DNA of 64,000 bases from positions 1-64,000 of the forward strand of contig JAECUM010009799.1 of assembly GCA_016617855.1 (NCBI GenBank). Direction: 5' to 3'. Source of the DNA: Megalonaias nervosa (taxonomy: Eukaryota; Mollusca; Bivalvia; Unionida; Unionidae). A program made the position numbers and the translations under genes. Numbering within the stretch: position 1 is the stretch's first letter; the number at the start of each line of letters is the position of its first letter. Positions 1 through 10,992 of the stretch are shown piece by piece. The notes under the pieces were generated by a model that did no database searches, was not told where the DNA came from, and was given only the letters and a program-made list of their open reading frames with translations.

Positions 1-1286
<1,286 letters not shown>

Positions 1287-1292
1287 CCCATT
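1287..1292. other. Target-site duplication, left copy (CCCATT)
   Basis: CCCATT directly precedes the first element base at 1293 and is repeated exactly at 21709-21714 directly after the last element base. Six bases is the known duplication length of Polinton integrases. Confidence 0.93.
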
Positions 1293-1735
1293 AGTAGTGA
1301 AGGGGGACGATAGGGAGACAATGGGAAAAAATATTACAGACCCACCACCCCGGGACGATAGGGAGACAAAATTCAAAGAGACAAAAGTTTGGGACTATAT
1401 AGATACAATAGGAATGGAACAGGTAGAATGATGTCGTGGTACTGGCAACAATGTTGCAAGTAGCTGACCTGAATACGCGCGGCTACCCTAGGTAGAGACA
1501 AATGCAATAGAGACATAGACATATACAACACAACCATAGATTGATGAATATCAATCTATCATACCTAAATTATACAATCGACTAAAATATATTTTAGGCA
1601 AACAAGAATAAATCTTTTCTAGGCAATAGATTGGCCCATGACACCTAAATTATACAACAACTAAAAATACTTTTCGGCAAGAAAGAATAAATCTTTTCGA
1701 GGGATATGAAGTGGCCCTGAAAGGACCGTTGGTTT
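1293..1735. repeat. Maverick left terminal inverted repeat
   Basis: Matches the reverse complement of about 21326-21708 with small changes. The outermost part holds the sequence GACGATAGGGAGACA twice (about 1307-1321 and 1353-1367), and the right end has the same pair. The left copy alone contains a roughly 80-bp tandem duplication (about 1564-1642 repeated at 1643-1700, both beginning CCTAAATTATACAA), so it is longer than the right copy. The inner edge carries the 3' end signal of the minus-strand gene at 1661-1987. Confidence 0.9.
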
Positions 1736-1987
1736 TTTTGTTAACACCAGTTCGTTAACACAGAGGACATCTGACTGATCTTCATCTCTTCTCAAACTTT
1801 GTCTAACCTCTGGTCCGTAGATGAGGGCTCGCTTCAGACAGCCTTGTCTCTCCACATAGCATCTTCTTTTCCAAACAGTCGTATTGGTAATCCGGATGAT
1901 GGTCCATGTTGACTTAACATACATGGGTAAGTCCGTACGGAACAGCATCGACGATACGAGAGTAGAGGATTCAACGTTTGTCCACAT
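1661..1987 (-). pseudogene. Unrecognised left-end Maverick gene, transcribed outward
   Basis: No family recognised. The start at 1987 is chosen because a TATA-like box (CTATAAATAAAC, about 2023-2034, minus strand) lies about 40 bases upstream. The 108-codon frame reads through the histone-like stem-loop at 1713-1727. In the four sister cassettes the stop lies 28-31 bases before that stem. In another frame a TAA lies about 28 bases before it, so I infer a frameshift and a true C-terminus near 1755. The product is rich in Arg, Lys and Thr, with no membrane segment. It is divergent from 2218-2853. Confidence 0.45.
1691..1727 (-). terminator. Histone-type 3' stem-loop and purine block (L1)
   Basis: On the minus strand: stem-loop GGTCCTTTCAGGGCC (1727-1713), then 14 bases, then GAAAAGAT (1698-1691). 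This resembles the histone mRNA 3' signal, but the loop is one base short. It lies inside the left terminal repeat, mirroring R3 at the right end. Confidence 0.6.
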
Positions 1988-2217
1988 CTTGTGACGAGAA
2001 CAGGTGAAGGGAATGAAGTGAACCGCGTTTATTTATAGCGGAAGACCGGATCGAAACGGATTGAGATTGTTCACCAATCCCAACACGCATTACAATTTTG
2101 AGTACCTTCGCGGAGTCTGTCTTCCAATCCGAAGAGAGCTTCCTGCGACGTCACATTTCCTTTATAGGTGCGCTATCGTCTGTGCGCAGGGAATCGATGC
2201 GACATTGTTTTTGAAAC

Positions 2218-2853
2218 ATGACGGAAATTAAGAAGACGATGAATTGGGATGCACCGGTCATGGAGACGAGAAGCAATGGCATAGCAGCGGCTACCAAAGT
2301 GAACATAGGTCTACTTCCAGAAGAGGTCGATTTTAATTGGGATTTAGTGGATTTTCTCTCTTCTTTGCAAGAATTTGTTCCGGTACCAGCACCTTCGCTA
2401 CCTTCTCCTTCTTTACCACACGTCGAAGATTTTAAACAGAGACAGAAAGAAGAATTGGAGAAATTTTTACAACAGCAGGAAGAGGTAGAACAAGCTTTTC
2501 TCCTTGAACAGCAACAGCGAGAAGAAGAAGAGGCAAGAAGGAAACAACAGGAAGAAGAAGAAGAAGAGAAGAAACAAGGTCTAGGAGAGAAGGAGAACAG
2601 TGACAGTCAAAAGGTAATGGTACTCTTGGACATTTTGGCAGAGTTAAGAAGTCTGAAACAAATGTATCAGACTTCTTTATTGCAATACAAGAGAAAAAGA
2701 CCTTCCCGAGCCAAACAATCCAACCCTGTTAGTACGCCTGAGATACCAGCCCTAGTGATTTCTACTAAATCATCGACAGGAGCAGGTCCAGAAGTTCGCC
2801 TTGGCCGTGGCAAAGACTTAAGGCAGTTAAAGCTGATTGCTTCTCGTTCCTGA
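2218..2853 (+). CDS. Glu/Gln-rich coiled-coil Maverick protein
   Basis: Intact 211-codon gene; no named family. Residues about 75-125 are a highly charged Glu/Gln/Lys run predicted as coiled coil, preceded by a Pro/Ser-rich linker and followed by a basic tail. The first ATG after a weak TATA-like CTTTATAGG (about 2160) is taken as start. It is divergent from the gene at 1661-1987. The stop is 29 bases before a histone-like stem-loop. Position, charge and 3' signal match the three right-end cassettes, suggesting a common class of accessory or early genes; that grouping is inference. Confidence 0.7.
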   Translation: MTEIKKTMNWDAPVMETRSNGIAAATKVNIGLLPEEVDFNWDLVDFLSSLQEFVPVPAPSLPSPSLPHVEDFKQRQKEELEKFLQQQEEVEQAFLLEQQQREEEEARRKQQEEEEEEKKQGLGEKENSDSQKVMVLLDILAELRSLKQMYQTSLLQYKRKRPSRAKQSNPVSTPEIPALVISTKSSTGAGPEVRLGRGKDLRQLKLIASRS

Positions 2854-2882
2854 GTTTGTGTTTTTAAAAACAAACACCCAAC

Positions 2883-2920
2883 TGTCCTTTTCAGGACCAC
2901 CCATTTCTTTCGAAAAGAGA
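2883..2920 (+). terminator. Histone-type 3' stem-loop and purine block (L2)
   Basis: TGTCCT-TTTC-AGGACC (2883-2898; five pairs plus one mismatch at the base), directly followed by ACCCA as in histone mRNAs. After 13 bases comes GAAAAGAGA (2912-2920), resembling the U7-binding histone downstream element. The gene's stop ends at 2853. Confidence 0.75.
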
Positions 2921-3229
2921 TAGTATCCATTTTACCTCAGTCAATTAAAACTCAAAATCCCCTTTTTAGCCCTATGATGTACGTGTGTGAGTGCGTGAGT
3001 GTAGGCCCTTATTCTAAAAACTCAAAACCAGGAGACACTTATGTATTTCTGTCTGGTCTATTCTGGCACACATTTCAAAATCCAATTCACAACACAACAC
3101 AACACTTTAAAAAAGTTCACAGATTTTTTATGTGTCTTTTTTCATTCACTCTGTTTTCTTAATTTCTTCACTTTCACAGGTTTTTCTTCCTCTTCTTCCT
3201 CCTTTTTTTCGCATTCTTTTCTTCTTTTT

Positions 3230-3561
3230 TTAAATGTGTCGGGGTTCTTCCTTTGCCGAGGGCACCTCTTCTTCTTTCTCATGCTCCTGTTGTTTCTTAG
3301 GGCAGTTTGAAGACCAGTATCCTTTCTCTTGGTAATGATAACAGGTATCTTGACCTTTTTTTTCTCTTTTGACACTGCTCTTGCTTTTTTGACGGTCTGG
3401 ACATTCTGTCGCCCAATGCCCTTTCTTCTGACAGATATAGCAAGTATCTTGACTTTTATCTCGAAAGGAGGGGGAGTAGTCCGTCGGCTTGTCTGAAAAA
3501 ACTTTCGTATGACACCTCCCAAAGATATGATCAGAAGTTCGATCTGTGTTGGCTCTTCCAT
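3230..3561 (-). pseudogene. CCHC zinc-knuckle protein, frameshifted
   Basis: Probable nucleic-acid-binding protein. On the minus strand 3442-3401 reads CYICQKKGHWATECP, a complete CX2CX4HX4C knuckle. A second unit at 3343-3302 reads CYHYQEKGYWSSNCP, in which the second Cys and the His are both Tyr, so it cannot bind zinc normally. A Glu/Lys-rich tail runs to the stop at 3230-3232. The knuckle frame has no ATG. The first ATG downstream of the TATA box (3561) is in another frame, joined most simply by a slip in the T6 run near 3505. The gene shares a divergent promoter with polB. Confidence 0.7.
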
Positions 3562-3695
3562 AGTTCTCGTCGGCTTGAGACTGAAATAAATACTGGGAGG
3601 GAAGGCACTAGCCCTTTATATATACACTGGTCTGAAATGAATATATAGGGGTCCATGGCGTTTCAAATGTAGTCATTTGGCTTTTTGCAGTCAAG
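3562..3695. promoter_or_regulatory. Divergent promoter between zinc-knuckle gene and polB
   Basis: On the minus strand TATATATAAAGGG (about 3613-3625) is a good TATA box about 50-60 bases before the ATG at 3561. On the plus strand ATGAATATATAGGGG (about 3636-3650) is a weaker TATA candidate about 50 bases before the polB ATG. The pair suggests a bidirectional promoter. Confidence 0.5.
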
Positions 3696-6600
3696 ATGAA
3701 ACGATCGCATCATTTCGTAAAGAAAGGAGAAGAAAGTAAGAGGCAGAAACGTGATTTATCGCCTCGCACAGTAGCTGAAGTCTTGGCTCAAATTCATGCA
3801 AGCGATTTTGAAGATGACATGAGTGAACCAGAATCCAGACCCAGAGAGTCTACACCAAGACAAAGTCCACCATCACCACTAAACCCTGCAAAGTACTACC
3901 ACATTCGAGAAACTGACAAACGCTCCTCCAGAAAATTTAGAACCACGGCCTACATGTACACGGTGAAGTTTAAAGATTCCAAGTCCGACGTACCGTTGGA
4001 GAAAGCAGAGGTGTTCATCACCAATGTGTGGAATTATTTGTTAACCACACTGAAACAGCAATGTGAAGCCAAAGAAGACCAGCGCTTGAGACTTTCCATT
4101 CATCACGACAGTTTGAAATCCCCCGTTTGGATCGAGTTTAGCAGTCCAGCAGAATTGACACCTTCCAAAGTCACCGACAAGATTCAACACGTGCAACAAT
4201 CCAACGACAAGTTTCACATCACCGATGGAAAAGCGACACTGTTCATAACCTACGTTTCTCTTCCCCAATGGACCGGACAGCACAAGAAGGTATTATTGGT
4301 GGACGACCTTCGCAGCGTCAAGCTCAGCCTGGTTCAAATTAACAATCCTCAAGATAAGATGTGTTTAGCCCGTGCCATCGTGGTGGGACGATCATATGCC
4401 GACAAGAACGACATAGCAGAATGGAAAAAAACCTGGCAAACTATTCAGAAATGCAGCCGAGCCAAACAACGAAGAGAAGCAGAACTCCTGTTACAACAAG
4501 CTGGCGTGTCCAAAGACACACCCTGTGGCATTCCTGAAATGCAAAAATTGCAAGACGTCTTGGCTCCACGCTACACCTTCAAAGTACACCCTCAAGAAGT
4601 GCGTGGACCTCTGTTGTTTCGAGGCAAAAATTTCAAAGACGGAAAATACATTCACCTCTATCATCACGATGAACATTTCTATACCATTACCAGTATCACT
4701 GCATTCCTGGCGTACGGTTATTACTGTGAGAAATGTGACCATGGCTATAACAATCGAGAGCAACACAATATGGATTGAAATGTGAGGGATGTTTGGCTTC
4801 TAAATCTGTCTGAACGAAGACAAGAACGAGTGCATTGCTCTGCTTGGCAGAGCACTTTTGTATTGCCAACATCTGAAAGCGCAAGGTTCACAGCAAAGAG
4901 CTGCTTGTCAGCTCCTGAGATTGTGCCCAACTTGTGGACAAGTAATACGTACGAATAATACCAAGGCGCACATATGTTCAGGAAAGAAGCGATGTCACAT
5001 TTGTCACCAAATCGCGGACTTGGAACACAAATGCTACATTCAAAAATACCATTCCAAACATAAAGAGGAAGATGAACAGAAGAAGAATGTGAATTTCATC
5101 TTTTTCGATCTCAAATGCATCCAAGAGACTGGCATTCACATTCCGAATTTCTGCGTGGCTCACCGAGCGTGGGAGAAGTGCATCCAAGAACCTATCTTTA
5201 GTCATTGCCCTCACTTCAGCAAGATTCCTGGAGGACGTGAAAAAATCTTTTGAGGACCAAACACGTTTTCCGATTTCGCCCAATGGATCGTAGACTCCAT
5301 CGAAGAGACGTGCAGCCAAGAGGACTTCGAACGTTATAGAGATTGTCATCGTTATGCCACGGTGATGGCTCACAATTTCTCGGGATACGATGGACAGTTT
5401 CTTCTCAGATACTGTACGGAACAAAGTACCGAACGTCCTAATGTGACTTTGAACGAAGCCAAAACCATTTCCATGCAAGTGGGCCAAGTACAGAGTAAAG
5501 ATTCGATGAGTTACTTGACCATGCCTTTGAGCAGAATGCCTGAAACGTTTGGAATGACAGAAATTGTTAAAGGCTATTTCCCGCACTTTTTCAATACCGA
5601 AGCCAACCAACACGCCGTTCTACCCCATTTGCCTGAGGCTCACTACTACGACTCCAACAACATGAGCACCGAACAACGAGTAGCTTTCTACGCTTGGTAC
5701 CACACTTATGCCTCGGACCCCTTCGATTTTCAGGAAGAAATGTTAAAGTATTGTCGTTCCGACGTGGACATTTTACGGCGTTGCTGTGGAAAATTCATGG
5801 AGCACGGAGGGATCGATCCTTTGAAAGAAGCCTGCACCATTGCCAAAGCGTGTTCCTTAGCGTACCGCCAACGATTCATGCCCGAAAACACCTTAGCTGT
5901 CAAACGTCAACACTCGGTCAAAGCCCTACGCTGGTTACATTACTTGTACGACAAGGAAGACAAATGGATCCAACATGATCGCATCGGAGGAGGTGGAAAC
6001 ACCATTCGAACGTATTCAGTGGATGGCTGGGACTTAGAAAACCCCAAGATCGTGTACGAGTTTAACGGGTGCTTATTTCACGGATATCCCATCTGTTACC
6101 CTCAACGTGGCACTAAAAATCAGTTTTTACAACGAACTATGGAAGACTTGTACCAGGCCACTTGTCAGCGGCGATTGAAGTTAGAAGAGCAAGGATACCA
6201 AGTGGTAGAAATGTGGGAACACGAGTACGATCATCGATTGAAAACCGATCCCGAGTTTAAACGCATCGTGGAAAGTTACAAGCTGGTGGACCCACTGAAC
6301 CCGAGGGACAGCTTGTATGGAGAACGGACGAATGGCACCTGTTTGCTGTACCACGCCGACTAGAAGAAAGGAGAAGAAATCAAATACTTGGACGTGTGTT
6401 CGCTGTATCCTTACGTGTGGAAATACTGTCACTTTCCCACAGGGCACCCACAATTGCTGACGGAGCACATTGACCTGGACAAGATTCGACAATACGAAGG
6501 ATTGATTAAATGTAAAATATTGCCTCCCACGAACTTGTACCATCCCGTTTTACCACATCATTGCCAAGGAAAACTGATGTTTCCTTTGCGTCGTACTTGT

Positions 6601-7701
6601 GCCGAAACGTGCAACCAAGACCAACCTTGTCAGCATACTAAGGAAGAACGTGCCTTGACCGGAACGTCGGTTAGCGTGCAATTTTTCAAAGCTCTGGACC
6701 TGGGATACCAACTGTTAGAAGTGTACGAAATTTACCACTTTCCCAAGACAGAAAAATACCACAAGGGCGACGAGACTCAGAAAGGCATTCTTGCAGACTA
6801 CGTGGATACCTTTTTAAAACTGAAACAAGAAGTCAGTGGATATACTTCCTGGTATCACACTCCCGAAGGCCAAAATAAATTCAAAGAGAAACACTGGGAG
6901 CAGGAAGGCATCACTTTAAAGCACATCGAGAAAAAGGAAGGAAGGCGATCGTTTGCCAAAGTGATGTTAAATTGTTTGTGGGGCGAAATGGCACAACGAC
7001 CGTGTTTACCCAAGACGGAGTATTTGACAGAACCTTCCCGCTACATCCAGATGATTCACGACAATACTAAATACACCGAACAGGTGGACGTCGTTCGTGA
7101 GGACTTGATCTTAGTCAATTACGAAGAAGAACTGAACTTTGTAGAAGCCGAAATTGGAAATGTCATCATTGCAGCCTACGTGACAGCCCATGCTCGCTTA
7201 AAACTGTGCGACGCTTTACACCAGTTAGGAGATCGTGTGCTGTATTTTGACACGGACAGTTGCATATACATCGATCGTCTGGGATACTGTCACCCTGTCA
7301 TCGAAGGAGACCGTTTAGGAGCCTGGACGGACTAGCATCCCAACGACAAGATTCTGAGTTTTGCATGTGACGGTCCCAAAAATTCCGGCTACGAATGCCG
7401 GGACAAATAAGGAGAACTGCACAAGGAGTGTAAAGTGAAAGTATTGACTCTCAATTATCGCACCGGTCGATTGGCGAACTTTGGCGTGTTGAAACAAGCC
7501 GTGCAGTCTAGAGAGGATCGAAATTTTAAAATGATCACCTACGAACCTCACAAGATTGTACGTTTACCCACACACTAAATTGTCAGTCGGCCTTTGGAAA
7601 AAGTCGATCAAATCGTGTACCAGACGTGAATTCAGCTTCCCAACCACTTCACTTTACCTTACGGACACACTAGTATCAAAAACATGGTTCCAAGACGATA
7701 G
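3696..7701 (+). pseudogene. polB: Protein-primed family B DNA polymerase
   Basis: Replicates the element from a terminal protein in the Polinton family. The 3696 frame (N-terminal region, about 360 codons) ends at TGA 4776-4778. The rest is in a different frame from about 4858. That part starts with a Cys/His cluster (CPTCG..., CHICH...) and then the exonuclease motifs: ExoI reads FFDLKC (about 5101-5118), with Lys where the catalytic Glu is expected; ExoII reads HNFSGYDGQF (5371-5400); ExoIII reads YCRSDVDIL (5752-5778). Polymerase motif A is DVCSLYP (about 6391), motif B KVMLNCLWG (6958) and motif C YFDTDS (7243). In-frame stops: TGA 5251, TAG 6361, TAG 7333, TAA 7408, TAA 7576, TGA 7627. 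Total about 1335 codons, a usual length. Inactive. Confidence 0.96.
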
Positions 7702-7745
7702 CCACCAACAAGAAGGGTGATTTCGACACAGCAAGAATCGAGTGA

Positions 7746-8177
7746 GAGACCCACGGAGAACCATACCATTTTGCTCTTTTCTTCCCTGATTATTGTAGTT
7801 GTGCCAGTCGATTGGAAACGTTTCAAAAATGGCCAACGGATAGGGAAGGATTACCTACTGCGAATGTTTTAGCTAGAACAGGATTTGTCTACTTGGTACC
7901 TGAGACTGGATTGGGATACGACGTACAGTGTATCAGTTGTGGTCTGAAGTTGAATATGGATCGATGTATCTATAAAGATTCAGCTATTCTGGAACATACT
8001 CGATTGGCTTCACACTGTCCTTACCTTTCTATGGCCTTTCCACGCATCACACTACGGTTTAGGTATGACGGTACCTTGGAGAAGGTAGTACCGTTGTCCA
8101 AGAAGAAAAAAAGGAAGACTTCCAAAACAAGTCATAAAAAGGTCCGATGTACAAGCTTGAGACTTCATTACGGCTAG
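7746..8177 (+). pseudogene. BIR-domain (IAP-like) protein 1
   Basis: Inhibitor-of-apoptosis-like domain. RLETFQKWP, then LARTGFVYL, then CISC, then EH...HC follow the BIR zinc-fold order (Cys-x2-Cys, His, Cys), roughly 7806-8027. The tail is basic (about 8090-8140). The frame is open only from 7746, after TGA 7743-7745, and has no ATG before the domain; a non-ATG start at 7812 would cut into the domain. I therefore treat the N-terminus as broken. Baculoviral and other large-virus IAPs block host caspases; that role here is inferred from the fold only. No RING finger is seen. Confidence 0.75.
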
Positions 8178-8186
8178 TATAAAAAG
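8174..8186 (+). promoter_or_regulatory. TATA box of second BIR gene
   Basis: CTAGTATAAAAAGGG lies about 60 bases before the ATG at 8241. It is a near-consensus TATA box, overlapping the end of the previous gene. Confidence 0.5.
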
Positions 8187-8240
8187 GGACAACGCCCAAG
8201 GCCGATAGTTCATTGTGACTACGATGACCAAGCGAGAAAG

Positions 8241-8842
8241 ATGAATCCTTTCCAACAGCAAGTATCAAGCGAGAGCATACTCGAGTGCGATCCTGTGATT
8301 TGCGATTTCAGGGATGCAGTATGCTGTGACATAGCGATCCGGTACCACATCATGGGAACTTTGCTATGACTACTACTACCATACCTACCATGGAAAGTAA
8401 TGCTGTGCGTGTCAAACCTGACGGATGCGAAAGCGATGCCACTCGTCAATGTGGACTCTTTGCTGGTTTTCATGGTGGATGTCATCATTATGAAACCATG
8501 CGGCTACCACCCTACGGATGTCATCCAAAACTGAGCAAACCCCTGCGGATTTCACCGTACCCTCATCGAAATGAACCTGTGAAAGACGAATATTCGTTCC
8601 CTGTTCGATTGCCTGAATACTGTGACTTTGAAAGTCGATTCCAAACTTTCCGAAGAAAACGGCCAAAATATCTGGGAGGACATACCCCCGAAGAATTAGC
8701 CATAGCCGGGTTTATCTACTTGGGCGAAGGGGATAAGTCAAGTGATTCAGTTATGGTGTGTCACTTCACGAGTGGGAGAAGAAAGATTCCACTTACCTGG
8801 AACATGTTCGATGATCTCCGGATTGTCACCACCTGCCTTTAG
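8241..8842 (+). pseudogene. BIR-domain (IAP-like) protein 2, degenerate
   Basis: The ATG at 8241 follows a TATA box. The frame shifts near 8365 into the one that carries the domain. From about 8610 it reads CDFESRFQTF, then TPEELAIAGFIYLGEGD, then MVCHF, matching the first half of a BIR fold. The second Cys of the Cys-x2-Cys pair and the His/Cys that should follow are not recognisable before TAG 8840-8842, so the zinc site is incomplete. The preceding 80 residues are rich in His, Cys and Pro and have no family match. It is the second apoptosis-inhibitor-like gene in a row and probably arose by duplication of its neighbour. Confidence 0.6.
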
Positions 8843-8870
8843 TGGGACTTCGTCATTAAAGCGGCATACC

Positions 8871-9417
8871 ATGTCATTTAAGAAACCAGCCTGGCTAGGA
8901 GTCAAACGTTGGATAACACCTAGACAAGTATTTAAACACCATTTAAAAATAATATTCAAAGATTACCAAACGAATTGCAAGAGATCTACAAAGAACTTTG
9001 GCAGGGACTTGTCAAAGCAAAATCTCAATTGGTGACTGAGGAACTTTTATGTCGAGAAATTCACAAGAGGAAATTGACAAAAGTCAACAAACAAGTCAGA
9101 TTTCTCTGGATCAAGTGTGCGTTCTTCCGAATATTCTGCTTTAGACCATTTACATTAGAAGATTTTAATACCATTTTGGACCGTTTCCTGGAATGGCAGT
9201 GGCCAGAAATTAATCACTACATCCGTCACTTTCGCTCCAGGAGAAGTATTTGACTGACATGGTCATGGATACTTTACAAGAAAACATTCGTGGTTTGCCT
9301 GTGGAGTTGACAGAACGCATTTACCGAGAGTTGGTGAAAATACAAGTGAAACGCAAAGAACAATCGCATCCGTTACGTCACCGATGTTTAAACCACTTTT
9401 ATCTAAATGTCGATTGA
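8871..9417 (+). pseudogene. LPxEL-repeat Maverick protein, frameshifted
   Basis: No named family. Two similar motifs occur: RLPNELQEIYKELW (about 8964-9005) and GLPVELTERIYREL (about 9292-9333), each followed by a basic stretch (LVKAK..., VKIQVKRK). The LPxEL...I pattern recalls F-box or SOCS-box helices, which recruit ubiquitin ligases, but this is weak. Start at 8871 (MSFKKPAW). A frame change near 8950 and another near 9245 are needed to keep the product continuous to TGA 9415-9417. The next ORF overlaps by 11 bases. Confidence 0.45.
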
Positions 9418-10108
9418 ATTTGGGTCGACGTGTTGTGTGTGTCTTAGTGACTTGCTTTCTGGAATTTCGTTTACCGGCCGATTCCTTGTGGACCCTTTAC
9501 TAACAGTACATACCAACCAAAACATGAAAGTGGTCCCTTTAAATGTACACGAGAGACGCATTCTGTTAAAAGCTTTGCGCTTTCATCTCGATACTTCTCG
9601 ACATCTGCAGGAAAGAAAGATTCGTCAACTTTTAGGTACTGAAGATGTGTACGATGATGTGTGTGTGTAGCTTGTGACTTACTCCCTCACTGGAAAGATG
9701 TACGTGACTGGAAAAGCTGGGGTTTCGTGGCTTGGACAAAAGAAGTGGCACACTATGCCCAAGATTTGTCATCCTAAAAAATTAAAACGTTCAGTGAAAA
9801 AAGTAACATTTAAGCCTGTGTTAGTGACAGTGCCATAAGAAGACGAAGAACCACTTCCATCAGGACAGGACAGGACCATCACTGACATCCCGGAAAGGCC
9901 ATTCCGGGAGGACCCCTGTGTGACTGTACCAAGTGTAGAGACTCTAAGAACATTACACACTATCCCTACGATTCCACATTTTGATCACCAAAAATCTTGT
10001 AGAGAGACTTGTTTATATTCCACTATGATCGTTTTGATGTGTCTTTTATTCATGTACTTAAGCATTTGGCTTTTACGTATTTTTGTCTTTCGTGTTGTTC
10101 ACAATTAA
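9407..10108 (+). pseudogene. Single-pass membrane protein of Maverick
   Basis: A single frame runs from ATG 9407 to TAA 10106, interrupted by TAG 9668-9670 and TAA 9836-9838, about 233 codons. The N-terminal part holds a hydrophobic Cys-rich stretch (CCVCLSDLL). The C-terminus has a strong transmembrane segment (MIVLMCLLFMYLSIWLL, about 10024-10074) followed by a short basic tail, so a tail-anchored or type II topology is likely. No homologue recognised. Both stops could come from CAG or CAA by C-to-T change. AATAAA-like ACAATAAACG at about 10115 may be its polyadenylation signal. Confidence 0.5.
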
Positions 10109-10133
10109 AGATGACAATAAACGTGTCCTGAAA

Positions 10134-10147
10134 AAAAGTATAAAAAC
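10134..10147 (+). promoter_or_regulatory. TATA box of packaging ATPase gene
   Basis: AAGTATAAAAACT lies about 55 bases before the ATG at 10196. The gene at 10993 has the same spacing and a nearly identical box (TCTATAAAAACTT, about 10946). Confidence 0.55.
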
Positions 10148-10195
10148 TCTTGTCTTTTCTGTTTTCGTGTCAAAAGTGACATTCCCTACACTACT

Positions 10196-10924
10196 ATGGC
10201 TACCTCTATTGTCTCTGCTCCTTCTTCCTCCACTTTCAAAGTCATCGACGAATACTTAGATCGTGTCATCTGGGAGGCCTTGTATCTTCGCCATCCCTTT
10301 AACATGCTAATGCCGGACCCAGCGGTTTAGGCAAAACCGATTTTGTCAAACGTTTGATCGAACATAAACATCATTTGATTGATCGTCCACCTCAACGAAT
10401 CGTGTGGTGTTACAAAGAGTGGAAATCGGTGTGCAGCCGTCTGCGAGAAAGTCAAGGCGATTTCATCGTCTTTCTGGAAATCATTCCTGGCGAAGACGAC
10501 GGGATCGTCTCTGACCCTAGCCAAACCCATCTGGTCATCTTCCATGACATGTTAATGAGAAGAAGAAGAAGAAATTAATCTGTGGTTTAAGTGCAAAGGG
10601 CATCATCGTAATGCCAGTGTCATTTACATCACCCAAAATTTGTTTCAACAAAGTAAAGCCCATCGCACCATTAGCCTCAATGCTCATTACGTGGTCTTGT
10701 TTAAAAGCCCTAGAGATAAATCGCAAGTGCAAGTCTTAGCCAAACAGTTAGAAACGCCTTGGCTGACTCATGCGTACGACGATGCCACTCAAACCCCAAA
10801 CGTTTATTTACTCATGGATTTAAAACCCACCACCCCCGATTATTTGCGATTTCGTATCCATCTGTTTCACCACTGGTGCCAAGACGGAGGTCCTGTCGTG
10901 TACACGTCCCCGTCGACGACTTAA
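10196..10924 (+). pseudogene. FtsK/HerA-type genome-packaging ATPase
   Basis: A32-like ATPase that would pump DNA into the capsid. After a 36-residue leader the P-loop GPSGLGKTDF (about 10314-10343) is in a different frame from the ATG, so there is a shift near 10305. Walker B reads HLVIFHDML (about 10527-10553); the family has two acidic residues here and the first is His. A second frame change falls in the AGA-repeat at 10557-10575. After it comes the conserved sensor region VIYITQNLFQQ (about 10620-10652). Ends at TAA 10922-10924. Length about 240 codons, as usual for Polintons. Confidence 0.9.
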
Positions 10925-10992
10925 CAACAACAACATCCAAAAAAGTCTATAAAAACTTCGGTCACTTTGGGACTATCTCACACATCGTCAAC

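Noticed and set aside
3696..7701. Stop codons in polB read as recoding or an alternative genetic code
   Set aside because: All three stop codons occur, together with frameshifts and lost catalytic residues, and neighbouring intact genes use normal stops.
9769..9960. Minus-strand ORF opposite the membrane gene
   Set aside because: The plus-strand frame continues through two simple stops with a sensible transmembrane end; the minus frame is a shadow.
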